Below are positions 34,774-41,787 of a stretch of 41,787 nucleotides of DNA, piece by piece. Every line of letters begins with the position of its first letter. The stretch's first letter is position 1. The stretch covers positions 1 through 41,787 of the forward strand of contig NZ_PJBP01000129.1 in NCBI RefSeq assembly GCF_002836415.1, given 5' to 3'. The position numbers and the translations under genes were made by a program. The notes under the pieces were generated by a model. The model worked only from the letters and a program-made list of their open reading frames with translations, did no database searches and was not told where the DNA came from. The stretch is from Psychromonas sp. MB-3u-54. Lineage in GTDB: Bacteria > Pseudomonadota > Gammaproteobacteria > Enterobacterales > Psychromonadaceae.

Positions 34774-36537
34774 TCAATTGCTCTCTATGGTAACGATATC
34801 AATCGCCCGCTGAATCGATTTCTCCACATCAAAGGAAGGCTGATACTCAACATCTGTCATGCGTTTTACAAAATACTCGGGAAATTTTTCTAATGTTTCT
34901 AACAGGGGGTGTGCGGCTCTTTGACCTAACCCGCAATGGCTCATTTCATTCATCACATGGTTAAGTTGTTTTATGCTGTCCAGATCCAGTCTGGCACCTT
35001 GCCCAGTGGCGACTTTATCGGCTAAATCACAGATAAGTTTAGTTCCCACTCGGCAAGGTGTACAAAACCCGCAGCTTTCCTGCATAAAGAAATGGGTAAA
35101 GTTAAGCGCATTTTCCAGAATATCGCGGCTGTGGTTAAACACCATAAAAGAGCCGCCGGTATTGAGAGAGTCAAAGGAAATTACGCGGCTAAATTCAGCG
35201 GGGATAATCAAAGCACCGGAGGGGCCGCCAACCTGAACAGCTTGAACAGATTGTGCGCCGCATAAATTGAGCACATTTTTGACCGGCATTCCCAGAGGTA
35301 TCTCGTATATTCCCGCTTTTTCTACATCGCCGCTGATGCTTAAAATTTTACAACCGCTAAAGCCGGCAAGCCCTTGCTGTGCAAAATTGTCTGCGCCTTT
35401 TTCTATAATAAGTGCGGCATAACAAAAAGTTTCTACATTGTTGATCACAGTTGGTTTACCTAAGTAACCGTGCGTAACCGGATAAGGCGGCCGGATGCGC
35501 GGGATGGCGCGACGGCCCTCTAGGGATTCGAGCAAAGCGGATTCTTCACCGCAGACATAGGAACCCGCTCCCATAAATATTTCAATATCAAAACTCAGTT
35601 CAGTGTTTAAAATATGCGTGCCTAATAAGTTAGCAGCGCGGCGTGTCTGTAATGTTTCCTGAAGCTTTTTATGAAGATGCTGATATTCATAACGCAGATA
35701 AATAATGCCTTTTTGAGCGCCAATAATATAAGCACAAAGGGTCATTCCCTCAATTAACTGTTCGGCATAACTGTTCAGTAAAACGCGGTCTTTAAAGGTA
35801 CCGGGTTCACCTTCATCGGCATTACAAACCACATAACGTCGATTATCGTCGCTTAACAGGCAGGATTTCCATTTTTCAGCGGTTTTAAAACCGGCCCCGC
35901 CACAGCCGCGCAGGCCGGACTTGTCAATTTCGGTAAGGCTGTCGTGAGGATCTGCTGCCAGCGCTTTTTTAATAGCCTCTCCGGGTTTAATTTCAGAATT
36001 TAATAACACCCCTTTACTTTGGATATTATCAGCGACGTTAAACCATGACTTTGGCCACGCTTCAACGGCAATCTTTCCCTCAATTTTAGCCACCATCTGG
36101 CCGACTTTTTTTCGGCTCAGGCGGGTTAATGCTAAACCGTTAACTAAAACCGCAGGTCCCTGATCACTCATGCCTGTACAGGAAGTGTTGGCCACTGTTA
36201 CCCGTCCGTCTGCTCTGGGTTGATTTAATTTAACCTTGAGTTTTTCACAGAGATAAGAGGTAATTTCATTTTTACCGGACATATGATCGATGATGCTGTC
36301 ACTGATATAGATATCATAATCGCCTCTGGGCTGATAATGGAGAAAGTGATAAAACTCAATCAGCGCCCTGATTTTAGGGATTGATATTTTCAATTCGAAG
36401 GACAGCAGCTGAATCGCCTGCTCGGGAATATGTGAGCAGAAAAATTGGATATGTCGCAGTATCTGTAATAGATAAGTGGCATCGCCCCGATACACTTTGA
36501 CTTGTTGATGGATCAGTGCGGCAAGCGCTTTGTTCAT
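34774..36537 (-). CDS. hoxF: NAD-reducing hydrogenase diaphorase subunit HoxF
   Basis: HoxF binds FMN and NAD(H) and exchanges electrons with HoxU. The 587-aa protein has an N-terminal NuoE-like thioredoxin-fold part (about 1-165) and a NuoF-like part with the nucleotide-binding RGCGGAGFKTAEKW and GAGSYVCGEESALLES motifs, and 4Fe-4S ligands C489, C492, C495 (SCGFCTPC) and C535. In the NuoE part the 2Fe-2S cysteines are mostly missing (only NTSCTGMSD is evident), as seen in other HoxF. RBS GAGGAG lies 9 bases before ATG; a MITE remnant begins 18 bases upstream. It is the first gene of the operon. Confidence 0.96.
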   Translation of the reverse strand: MNKALAALIHQQVKVYRGDATYLLQILRHIQFFCSHIPEQAIQLLSFELKISIPKIRALIEFYHFLHYQPRGDYDIYISDSIIDHMSGKNEITSYLCEKLKVKLNQPRADGRVTVANTSCTGMSDQGPAVLVNGLALTRLSRKKVGQMVAKIEGKIAVEAWPKSWFNVADNIQSKGVLLNSEIKPGEAIKKALAADPHDSLTEIDKSGLRGCGGAGFKTAEKWKSCLLSDDNRRYVVCNADEGEPGTFKDRVLLNSYAEQLIEGMTLCAYIIGAQKGIIYLRYEYQHLHKKLQETLQTRRAANLLGTHILNTELSFDIEIFMGAGSYVCGEESALLESLEGRRAIPRIRPPYPVTHGYLGKPTVINNVETFCYAALIIEKGADNFAQQGLAGFSGCKILSISGDVEKAGIYEIPLGMPVKNVLNLCGAQSVQAVQVGGPSGALIIPAEFSRVISFDSLNTGGSFMVFNHSRDILENALNFTHFFMQESCGFCTPCRVGTKLICDLADKVATGQGARLDLDSIKQLNHVMNEMSHCGLGQRAAHPLLETLEKFPEYFVKRMTDVEYQPSFDVEKSIQRAIDIVTIESN

Positions 36538-36555
36538 TATTAAAGGCTCCTCATT

Positions 36556-36683
36556 ATCACAAAATAACTCAAAAGGTGTTCACCCTTAGCGGTTAAAATC
36601 GTTCTATATGATTTTATGAAGTGAGCACAAGCTCACAACTTGTTAGTGCTGATTTTTCCTTTTAAATGATTAGTTCTTTTGAT
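36556..36683. mobile_element. MITE remnant directly upstream of hoxF
   Basis: ACAAAATAACTCAAAAGGTG, then TTCACCC and GCGGTTAAAATC, match the left part of the MITE at 12117 (ACCAAAAGAACTAAAAAGGTG..); CGTTCTATATGATTTTATGA, then AGTGAG and TTAGTGCTGATTTTTCCTT, match its right part. The central 100 or so bases are deleted. It occupies the space 18-146 bases before the hoxF start. Confidence 0.65.
36603..36630 (-). promoter_or_regulatory. Possible hox operon promoter inside the MITE remnant
   Basis: On the minus strand TTGTGC (36630-36625), a 16-base spacer and TATAGA (36608-36603) face hoxF from within the MITE remnant. The match is moderate, so this is only a candidate. Confidence 0.3.
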
Positions 36684-36805
36684 GCTTGAGGTAACGATTA
36701 AGACCTTTTATTGCGGCTTAAATGCTTAGGTTTGAGCGCCAATAATTAATCGATGCAACCCTTTTAAAGATAGACTAAATCCGTTATTTAATTTAATTAT
36801 TTAAC

Positions 36806-36835
36806 TTAATTAAACAATGCAGATACTCCTATAAT
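36806..36835 (+). promoter_or_regulatory. Candidate hypF promoter
   Basis: TATAAT (36830-36835), a perfect -10, with TTAATT 18 bases upstream as a weak -35, in a very AT-rich stretch about 90 bases before hypF. Confidence 0.5.
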
Positions 36836-36925
36836 AATAACAACAGAATTAATTATTAGAAAATTGAATAACTTCCGCTGCTCATTATTTTCTTCATATT
36901 CTCTAAAATTCAGCAAGGTGTGCCT

Positions 36926-39214
36926 GTGCAACAGCGATATCGAATAAGTGTTCAAGGCAGGGTACAAGGGGTCGGTTTCAGGCCTTTTGTTGCTGTGACT
37001 GCCGCCGAGCTCAATCTGTCCGGCTGGGTGCGTAATATCAAGCAGTCGGTATTAATTGAAATACAGGGTGAATTTTTAGACACTCAAGAATTTTTGCTAC
37101 AACTGCAGTCAAAAGCGCCGGCTCTGGCAAAAATTGAGCAGTTTAATTATAAACAGATAGAAAACAAAAATGAGACCGGATTCCATATTTTGAAGAGCAG
37201 CGGACAGAATGAGGGTTTAGTGAGCATTTCACCGGACATCGGGATTTGTAAACACTGCCAAAATGAGCTTTTTTCCGAGGAAAATAGACGTTATCTCTAC
37301 CCCTTTATCAGCTGTACCCAATGCGGCCCGCGCTACAGTATTCTTAAGAAGTTACCCTTTGATCGCTGCAATACAACCTTAAATGCTTTTCCGATGTGCG
37401 AGGATTGTTTAACCGAGTATAAGAATCCGATGGACAGGCGTTTTCATGCTCAGGGAATTAACTGCGAAAAATGTGGGCCACAGCTGAGTTTTGTTGATGA
37501 TAATGGGCAAAGAATTGCCGAAAAAGAAGCAGCCTTAACCCTTGCCATTGACGCGCTGCAGGCGGGTAAAATCCTTGCGGTAAAAGGATTAACCGGCTTT
37601 CATATTATGGTTGATGCCTGCAATCACCAGGCGGTTTTACGGCTGCGGGCGAGAAAGCGGCGTCCGGAAAAACCTTTTGCGCTTATGTATTCGCAGTTAT
37701 CACTGATCGAAGCTGATTGTCTGCTTGAAGATCAGGAGAAGTTACTGCTGATCAGTGAGATTGCACCTATTGTATTACTGGAAAACAGATACAGCAATCG
37801 ATCGCTCAGCCCGGCGATCGCGCCGGATAATCCTTATCTTGGGGTTATGTTAGCCTATACTCCGCTGCATCAGCTTATCTGCCGGGCGGTTAATAAACCG
37901 CTGGTGGTGAGCAGTGCCAATCGCAGTGGCGAGCCGGTCTGTTGTGATAATGAGCAGGCACTCGAGGAGCTAAGCCAGCTGGTGGATGGATTTTTGATCC
38001 ACGATCGGGAAATATATCAGGGATTAGATGATTCCATTGTGAAATTTGTGAACCATGAGCCGATGCTGTTACGGCGTGCGCGCGGATATGTACCTGATTA
38101 TTTGACCTTAGATACTGAGTACCCTTCGATACTGGCGCTCGGCGGGCAATTAAAAAACAGCATCGCCATCAGCCAAGGCAAGCGCCTTTATTTAAGCCAG
38201 TATATTGGCTCACTTGATAATGTCAAAGCGGTTAATCGCCATCAAAGCACTCGGCAAATCATGAGCCGTTTAATGGGAGTGACGGCCGACTTTGTCGCCT
38301 GCGATCTGCATCCTGACTATCTGACCACGCAATTGGCCATGGATCTGCATCTGCCCGTTATCAGCACGCAGCATCATTCGGCGCATCTCTATGCGGCGAT
38401 GATCGAGCATCGCATAACCGACTCGGCATTTGCTGCGGTTTGGGATGGAAACGGCTATGGTGAAGATGGCACTCTGTGGGGAGGGGAATTTATGCTTATT
38501 GCGGCCGATAAGCCGCAAAGAGTGGCTACTTTTTTACCTTTTAAATTACCCGGCGGGATGGCCGCTATCAAAGAGCCTAGGCGGGTGGCTATCGCGCTTT
38601 TATATGAAATTTATGGTAAAAATATTGCCTCGAACGACGTTGTTAAGTCATTATCGACCTTGGCATTATCAACCATTAAGCAGCTTTCAAAAATGCTCTC
38701 CAATAATATCAACAGCCCCTCAACCAGCAGTGCGGGCCGATTATTTGACGGCATTTCCAGTCTGCTGAATTTAGTACAGATCAACAGTTTTGAAGGCGAA
38801 GCTGCAATGCGCCTGGAATTTGCGGCGAAAACCTCAAAGGACAGTGGAATTTATGCAGTGCCGGTTGATTTTTCCGTGACCCCCAATATTATCGACTGGC
38901 GGCCTATGCTCGAAGGGATCATTGTCGACATCGGCAATCATATTTCATCCGCCGTTATTGCCAGGCGTTTTCATAACAGTGCTGCCGCTATTATTTTGAA
39001 AATCGCACAGCATTATAACGTCACGCAACTGTTATTAACCGGAGGATGTTTTCAAAATACCCTGCTGATTGAAACAACCTCAGCACTTTTACAGCAACAG
39101 GGGATAGCAGTTTTGTGGCATAAAAAGTTACCCGCTAATGATGCCAGTCTCTGTGTGGGACAGATAAGGGGGGCTTATCAAGCTTGGCATGACGCTTTGG
39201 GTAATGGCCGATGA
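36926..39214 (+). CDS. hypF: Carbamoyltransferase HypF
   Basis: HypF makes carbamoyl-adenylate from carbamoyl phosphate and ATP and transfers the carbamoyl group to HypE, the source of CN ligands. Domains in order: acylphosphatase-like (SVQGRVQGVGFRPFV), two zinc-finger units (CKHCQNELF, CTQCGPRYS, CEDCLTEY, CEKCGP), YrdC-like (ALQAGKILAVKGLTGFHIM..RKRRPEKPF) and a C-terminal Kae1-like domain (HHSAHLYAAMIEH, WDGNGYGEDGTLWGGEF, LTGGCFQN). About 762 aa, full length. GTG at 36926 has AAGG 7 bases upstream; the GTG at 36920 is too close to it. Divergent from the hox operon, which lacks its own hypF. Confidence 0.96.
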   Translation: MQQRYRISVQGRVQGVGFRPFVAVTAAELNLSGWVRNIKQSVLIEIQGEFLDTQEFLLQLQSKAPALAKIEQFNYKQIENKNETGFHILKSSGQNEGLVSISPDIGICKHCQNELFSEENRRYLYPFISCTQCGPRYSILKKLPFDRCNTTLNAFPMCEDCLTEYKNPMDRRFHAQGINCEKCGPQLSFVDDNGQRIAEKEAALTLAIDALQAGKILAVKGLTGFHIMVDACNHQAVLRLRARKRRPEKPFALMYSQLSLIEADCLLEDQEKLLLISEIAPIVLLENRYSNRSLSPAIAPDNPYLGVMLAYTPLHQLICRAVNKPLVVSSANRSGEPVCCDNEQALEELSQLVDGFLIHDREIYQGLDDSIVKFVNHEPMLLRRARGYVPDYLTLDTEYPSILALGGQLKNSIAISQGKRLYLSQYIGSLDNVKAVNRHQSTRQIMSRLMGVTADFVACDLHPDYLTTQLAMDLHLPVISTQHHSAHLYAAMIEHRITDSAFAAVWDGNGYGEDGTLWGGEFMLIAADKPQRVATFLPFKLPGGMAAIKEPRRVAIALLYEIYGKNIASNDVVKSLSTLALSTIKQLSKMLSNNINSPSTSSAGRLFDGISSLLNLVQINSFEGEAAMRLEFAAKTSKDSGIYAVPVDFSVTPNIIDWRPMLEGIIVDIGNHISSAVIARRFHNSAAAIILKIAQHYNVTQLLLTGGCFQNTLLIETTSALLQQQGIAVLWHKKLPANDASLCVGQIRGAYQAWHDALGNGR

Positions 39215-39381
39215 GCGGCAATTAAATCGCTTAATCAACCCGAGTAAATATCTGTGTACCGGACGACACTTTGAGTTAATTAAAGCGTTATTCAATGAGA
39301 ACCTTATAAGGGAGCGTACTGGATTGAAGCAAAATCCCTAAAAGAGGTATGAGACAAACTAAGCACTATAAGGAGAAAACT

Positions 39382-39885
39382 ATGGCTATGGCAGAAACGG
39401 TAAAATCTTATTTATTAAAACATCAAATTGATTATGAGCTGGTGGCGCATCCAAAAACCTCTAGCAGTCGTGATAGTGCCGAAGCGCTGCATATTCCCGA
39501 AGATCATATTGCCAAGGCGGTCATTGTCAAAGATACGCAGGGTTATGCCATGGTGATTATTCCGGGACATCATTGGCTCAAACTAAAGGCAATGAAAGAG
39601 GAACTCGACCGGGGATTTGAACTCGCGGAAGAAAATGAAATTAATAAGTTATTTAGCGACTGTCAATCCGGTGCGATTCCGCCATTGGGTCCCGCCTATA
39701 AACTGGAAACTTTTATGGATCAGCGCCTGTTGACGCTGGCTAATGTTTTTTTTGAAGCAGGAGATCATCAACATATGGTGCATATTGATGGTAAAGCATT
39801 GCACACTTTATTAAAGGGGGTGCGACACCAAGACGTTCATAAATCATGGGTCTTTTTTCTAGCCAAGCTTTTAATAAACTTTTAA
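39382..39885 (+). CDS. YbaK-type aminoacyl-tRNA deacylase, 3' end altered by an insertion
   Basis: A YbaK/ProX-like editing-domain protein that hydrolyses mischarged aminoacyl-tRNAs (substrate not predictable from sequence). The fold is shown by YELVAHPKTSSSRDSAEAL, HIAKAVIVKD, GYAMVIIPGHHWLKL and GAIPPLGPAYKLETFMDQ. ATG 39382 has a strong AGGAGA RBS. The gene is cut after codon 149 (VRH) by a mobile element: its last residues QDVHKSWVFFLAKLLINF come from the element, while the original ending (VRHGYFSHNNY) lies at 40557-40592 after the element. The catalytic fold is otherwise complete, so the 167-aa product may still work. Confidence 0.85.
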   Translation: MAMAETVKSYLLKHQIDYELVAHPKTSSSRDSAEALHIPEDHIAKAVIVKDTQGYAMVIIPGHHWLKLKAMKEELDRGFELAEENEINKLFSDCQSGAIPPLGPAYKLETFMDQRLLTLANVFFEAGDHQHMVHIDGKALHTLLKGVRHQDVHKSWVFFLAKLLINF

Positions 39886-39899
39886 CGCAGGAATAAATA

Positions 39900-40427
39900 A
39901 TGAAAGAATTTGAATTGCTTAAGCTTCTTGACCGATGGTTTCGAACCGAACACAATCCTGCTAAAAACGTATTAAAGTGGAGTGTTTTTACAGTCTTGTT
40001 TTTTTGGGTTTTCTCCATGTTCACCATGAGTTTTTCGGAGTACATGGGTTACGCATCAGTCATTCAACGTAGCGGGAAGTCATCAGCGCCAATGTTCATG
40101 AGCATACCTATTTTTGCCGTTTCTTGTTACGCAGCATACTTTTGGAGATACACTATTCCAGAGAAGTATCACAAGTGCAAAAAAGGAGAGTTTGGAGAGC
40201 ACACCCTGTCGGCTCTAGAACATGTAGTAATAACTGCCATCACCTTGGTTTTATGGGTTTTTTTTATTTTGACAAATATAGGTAATTACACTTTTTATAG
40301 GCTAGTTGAATATCCAAGTATTACCCAAGAGCTAAAATGGCTATTGTTGATAATTACGCTTTACATAATTATTCGTACTTTTATTTATTTTTTAATGAAG
40401 ATATTTTATAAAAAAAATAGTAGGTAA
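39900..40427 (+). CDS. Four-helix membrane protein, passenger of the mobile cassette
   Basis: A 175-aa integral membrane protein of no family I recognise. Hydrophobic segments lie at about 24-44 (WSVFTVLFFWVFSMF), 66-84 (MSIPIFAVSCYAAYFW), 106-126 (VVITAITLVLWVFFILT) and 145-168 (LLLIITLYIIIRTFIYFLM). The soluble parts are an N-terminal MKEFELLKLLDRWFRTEHNP and a middle loop IPEKYHKCKKGEFGEHTLS rich in charge. AGGA lies 11 bases before ATG. No signal peptide, no catalytic motif. The gene lies wholly between the inverted repeats of a mobile element, so it is cargo; a role in defence, stress or immunity is possible but not shown. Confidence 0.75.
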   Translation: MKEFELLKLLDRWFRTEHNPAKNVLKWSVFTVLFFWVFSMFTMSFSEYMGYASVIQRSGKSSAPMFMSIPIFAVSCYAAYFWRYTIPEKYHKCKKGEFGEHTLSALEHVVITAITLVLWVFFILTNIGNYTFYRLVEYPSITQELKWLLLIITLYIIIRTFIYFLMKIFYKKNSR

Positions 40428-40467
40428 AAAAATTAACATTACGCTTCTGGCAATTATTCTTGCTCAT

Positions 40468-40515
40468 AAAAAGCACTATGCTGTGTGGGAAGCCACTGGC
40501 ATGGTGCTTTTTTTG
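40468..40515 (+). terminator. Terminator of the passenger gene, inside the cassette
   Basis: AAAAAGCAC..GC and GC..GGTGCTTTTTTT form an imperfect stem ending in seven Ts, 41 bases after the passenger stop and still inside the element. Confidence 0.75.
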
Positions 40516-40556
40516 TAACCCTCTAAGCTTTAGAACCACATTTTATGAACGTCTTG

Positions 40557-40592
40557 GTGCGACACGGCTATTTTAGCCATAATAATTATTAA
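40557..40592 (+). pseudogene. Displaced original 3' end of the YbaK-type gene
   Basis: GTG CGA CAC followed by codons for GYFSHNNY and TAA. Together with the first 146 codons at 39382 it rebuilds a 157-aa protein ending RHGYFSH, a typical YbaK-family C-terminus. It is separated from the rest by the 728-bp cassette. Confidence 0.85.
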
Positions 40593-40968
40593 AATAAGTC
40601 GCTTGAGTCTGCTGATTCAAAGCTCGGTGACTATTCATGATGACTATGCCCGGTAACTGGGATCATCCATTTACCACGGTACAAAGTGCTTTGGCTTGTT
40701 GCTTTCTGGCAGCCATTTTATCAGCCGATATTCACGGGAAATTCTAAGCTTTTGAATGGTGTGACAGGGTGTTTTTAATTGCTTTTATTTTACTAATAAA
40801 TAACTTTTTATTTAATTAAATGATTTAAAGTAATATAACGCATTGATATTTCATCTTGGAGCAATCGCGCTAAAGTTCTCATTTTTATAAAAAAAAAGAG
40901 ATAGTAGTGGACGTGACTTTAAACTTTGAGCAATCTAAGAGCAGGGAAATATTCTACAGGGAGAAGCC
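40593..40968. other. Spacer before the DUF1538 genes
   Basis: About 375 bases with no convincing gene. The segment 40600-40760 is less AT-rich and may be decayed coding DNA, but no family is recognisable in any frame. The promoter of the DUF1538 pair should lie in the AT-rich 40770-40950 part. Confidence 0.35.
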
Positions 40969-41703
40969 ATGAAAGCAATGATTGCGTTATTTAAAGCAAT
41001 GTTGGGAAGCTTTCGTGATCTTCTGCCTATCATCTGCGTGATCGCTTTCTTTCAATTTGTGGTATTACAAGAACCCCTTCCAAATATATTATCCATTCTT
41101 TTTGGCCTGCTTTTTGTCATTCTAGGGCTGACCTTTTTCATTTTTGGTTTGAACATGGGGTTATTTCCCATTGGTGAAAGCATGGCGCAAGCTTTCGCCC
41201 GAAAAGGAAGTCTCTTCTGGCTGATTTTATTTGCATTTTGTTTAGGCTTTGGAACGACTATTGCCGAGCCGGCATTAACCGCAGTGGCTAATGAAGCGGC
41301 ACAAGTGGCAGCTGAAGGTGGAGTGATTCCGCACACTATTGAAGAAATGGATGATTACGCCAATGGATTAAGAGTGACGGTGGCCCTTTCCGTGGGGTTA
41401 GCTATTGTGCTCGGTGTGGTGCGTATACTGAAAGGCTGGCCTATCCATATTATGATTATTGGCGGTTATATTGGGGTCGTTGTACTTACCTGGTTTGCCC
41501 CCGAGACCATCATAGGTATCGCTTACGATTCCGGCGGCGTTACCACCTCGACCATCACAGTCCCTCTGGTTACAGCTTTGGGTATCGGGCTGGCATCATC
41601 CATTAAAGGCCGAAACCCGATGATAGACGGATTTGGTTTGATTGCCTTTGCGTCGCTGTTACCAATGATCTTTGTGATGCTTTATGGAATGTTTTTATCA
41701 TGA
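40969..41703 (+). CDS. DUF1538 membrane protein, first of a pair
   Basis: A 244-aa protein with about six membrane segments and the DUF1538 hallmark [20 protein letters not shown] near residues 82-101 and a similar helical pair in the second half ([17 protein letters not shown]). Paired DUF1538 proteins (UmpA/UmpB) were reported as a two-component cation/proton antiporter in Halomonas, which is the best guess for function. RBS AGGGAGA is 6 bases before ATG. The next gene overlaps by 4 bases (ATGA), as expected for subunits made together. Confidence 0.88.
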   Translation: MKAMIALFKAMLGSFRDLLPIICVIAFFQFVVLQEPLPNILSILFGLLFVILGLTFFIFGLNMGLFPIGESMAQAFARKGSLFWLILFAFCLGFGTTIAEPALTAVANEAAQVAAEGGVIPHTIEEMDDYANGLRVTVALSVGLAIVLGVVRILKGWPIHIMIIGGYIGVVVLTWFAPETIIGIAYDSGGVTTSTITVPLVTALGIGLASSIKGRNPMIDGFGLIAFASLLPMIFVMLYGMFLS

Positions 41704-41787
41704 TAAGCCTGACGCAATTCTTTGATACCTTTATTGATACTGTGGTCGATGTCATTCCTATTGCGACCATTATTTTTGGATTTCTGC
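41700..41787 (+). CDS. DUF1538 membrane protein, second of the pair, cut by window edge
   Basis: Starts with ATG overlapping the previous stop (ATGA) and reads [20 protein letters not shown], continuing hydrophobic to the edge. The position and the N-terminal pattern fit the second DUF1538 subunit. Only 29 residues are visible. Confidence 0.7.
   Translation, partial: MISLTQFFDTFIDTVVDVIPIATIIFGFL

Larger units (their letters stand above)
39829..40556 (+). mobile_element. 728-bp transposase-less mobile cassette carrying one gene
   Basis: The element is flanked by an exact 9-bp direct repeat GTGCGACAC (39820-39828 and 40557-40565) and bounded by perfect 15-bp inverted repeats CAAGACGTTCATAAA / TTTATGAACGTCTTG. 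Removing it plus one repeat restores a YbaK frame ending VRHGYFSHNNY. It has no transposase; its only gene is the 175-aa membrane protein at 39900, with RBS, and a terminator at 40468. It fits the idea of a mobile insertion cassette moved by a transposase encoded elsewhere. IS types that make 9-bp duplications include IS1, IS10/IS50-like and IS903-like; I cannot name the source. Confidence 0.88.

Noticed and set aside
39740-40045. 101-codon minus-strand frame across the left end of the cassette
   Set aside because: It spans the insertion junction and overlaps two plus-strand genes; no RBS or family signal, and it cannot be the transposase.
40593-40770. Insertion-sequence remnant after the YbaK 3' end
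   Set aside because: No inverted ends, target repeats or transposase motif could be found.

Overview
The window is a chromosomal segment of a low-GC marine gammaproteobacterium. Conserved blocks holA-lptE-leuS and uvrY-uvrC-pgsA-tRNA(Gly-Cys-Leu), together with arcA and protein style, suggest a Psychromonas-like organism; the genus is inference, the class is secure.

Layout. 1-4.1 kb (minus strand): holA (cut by the window edge), lptE and leuS. 4.4-5.1 kb: two near-identical tRNA-Ser(UGA) genes, each with its own promoter and terminator, with a 71-bp miniature element between them. 5.4-9.2 kb: uvrY, uvrC, pgsA, a decayed tRNA-Gly and the tRNA-Gly/Cys/Leu operon. 9.5-12.6 kb: an exported protein, arcA (with a perfect FNR box upstream), about 1 kb without a recognisable gene, a MITE and a small GlsB/YeaQ-type membrane protein. 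12.8-25.4 kb is an accessory region of cyclic-di-GMP genes (a broken PAS-GGDEF gene, a 1013-aa LytS-type-PAS-GGDEF-EAL protein, a 920-aa FIST-PAS-GGDEF-EAL protein and a PAS-GGDEF cyclase) interspersed with one intact and two decayed copies of an alpha/beta hydrolase, a second MITE, a frameshifted SDR gene and a decayed DUF523 gene.

25.8-39.2 kb is a complete bidirectional (NAD-linked, HoxFUYH-type) [NiFe]-hydrogenase locus. The minus-strand operon reads hoxF, a hoxU-hoxY fusion, hoxH, a maturation protease (hoxW-like), hypA, hypB, hypC, hypE, hoxX split into two genes, and hypD. hypF is divergent on the plus strand. HoxF takes NADH electrons, HoxU/HoxY relay them, HoxH carries the NiFe site, HypA/HypB deliver nickel, HypC-F build Fe(CN)2CO, HoxX is the known CO-ligand maker from formyl-THF, and the protease trims HoxH. 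Two intergenic spacers of this operon hold tandem arrays (68-bp and 81-bp units) made of the end of one gene joined to the start of the next. A MITE remnant sits directly in front of the hoxF ribosome binding site.

39.4-41.8 kb: a YbaK-type deacylase gene has been hit near its 3' end by a 728-bp element with 15-bp inverted repeats and a 9-bp target duplication. This element carries no transposase but a complete gene for a 175-aa membrane protein with its own RBS and terminator. It looks like a transposase-less mobile gene cassette and is the most novel item here. The window ends in a pair of DUF1538 membrane protein genes.
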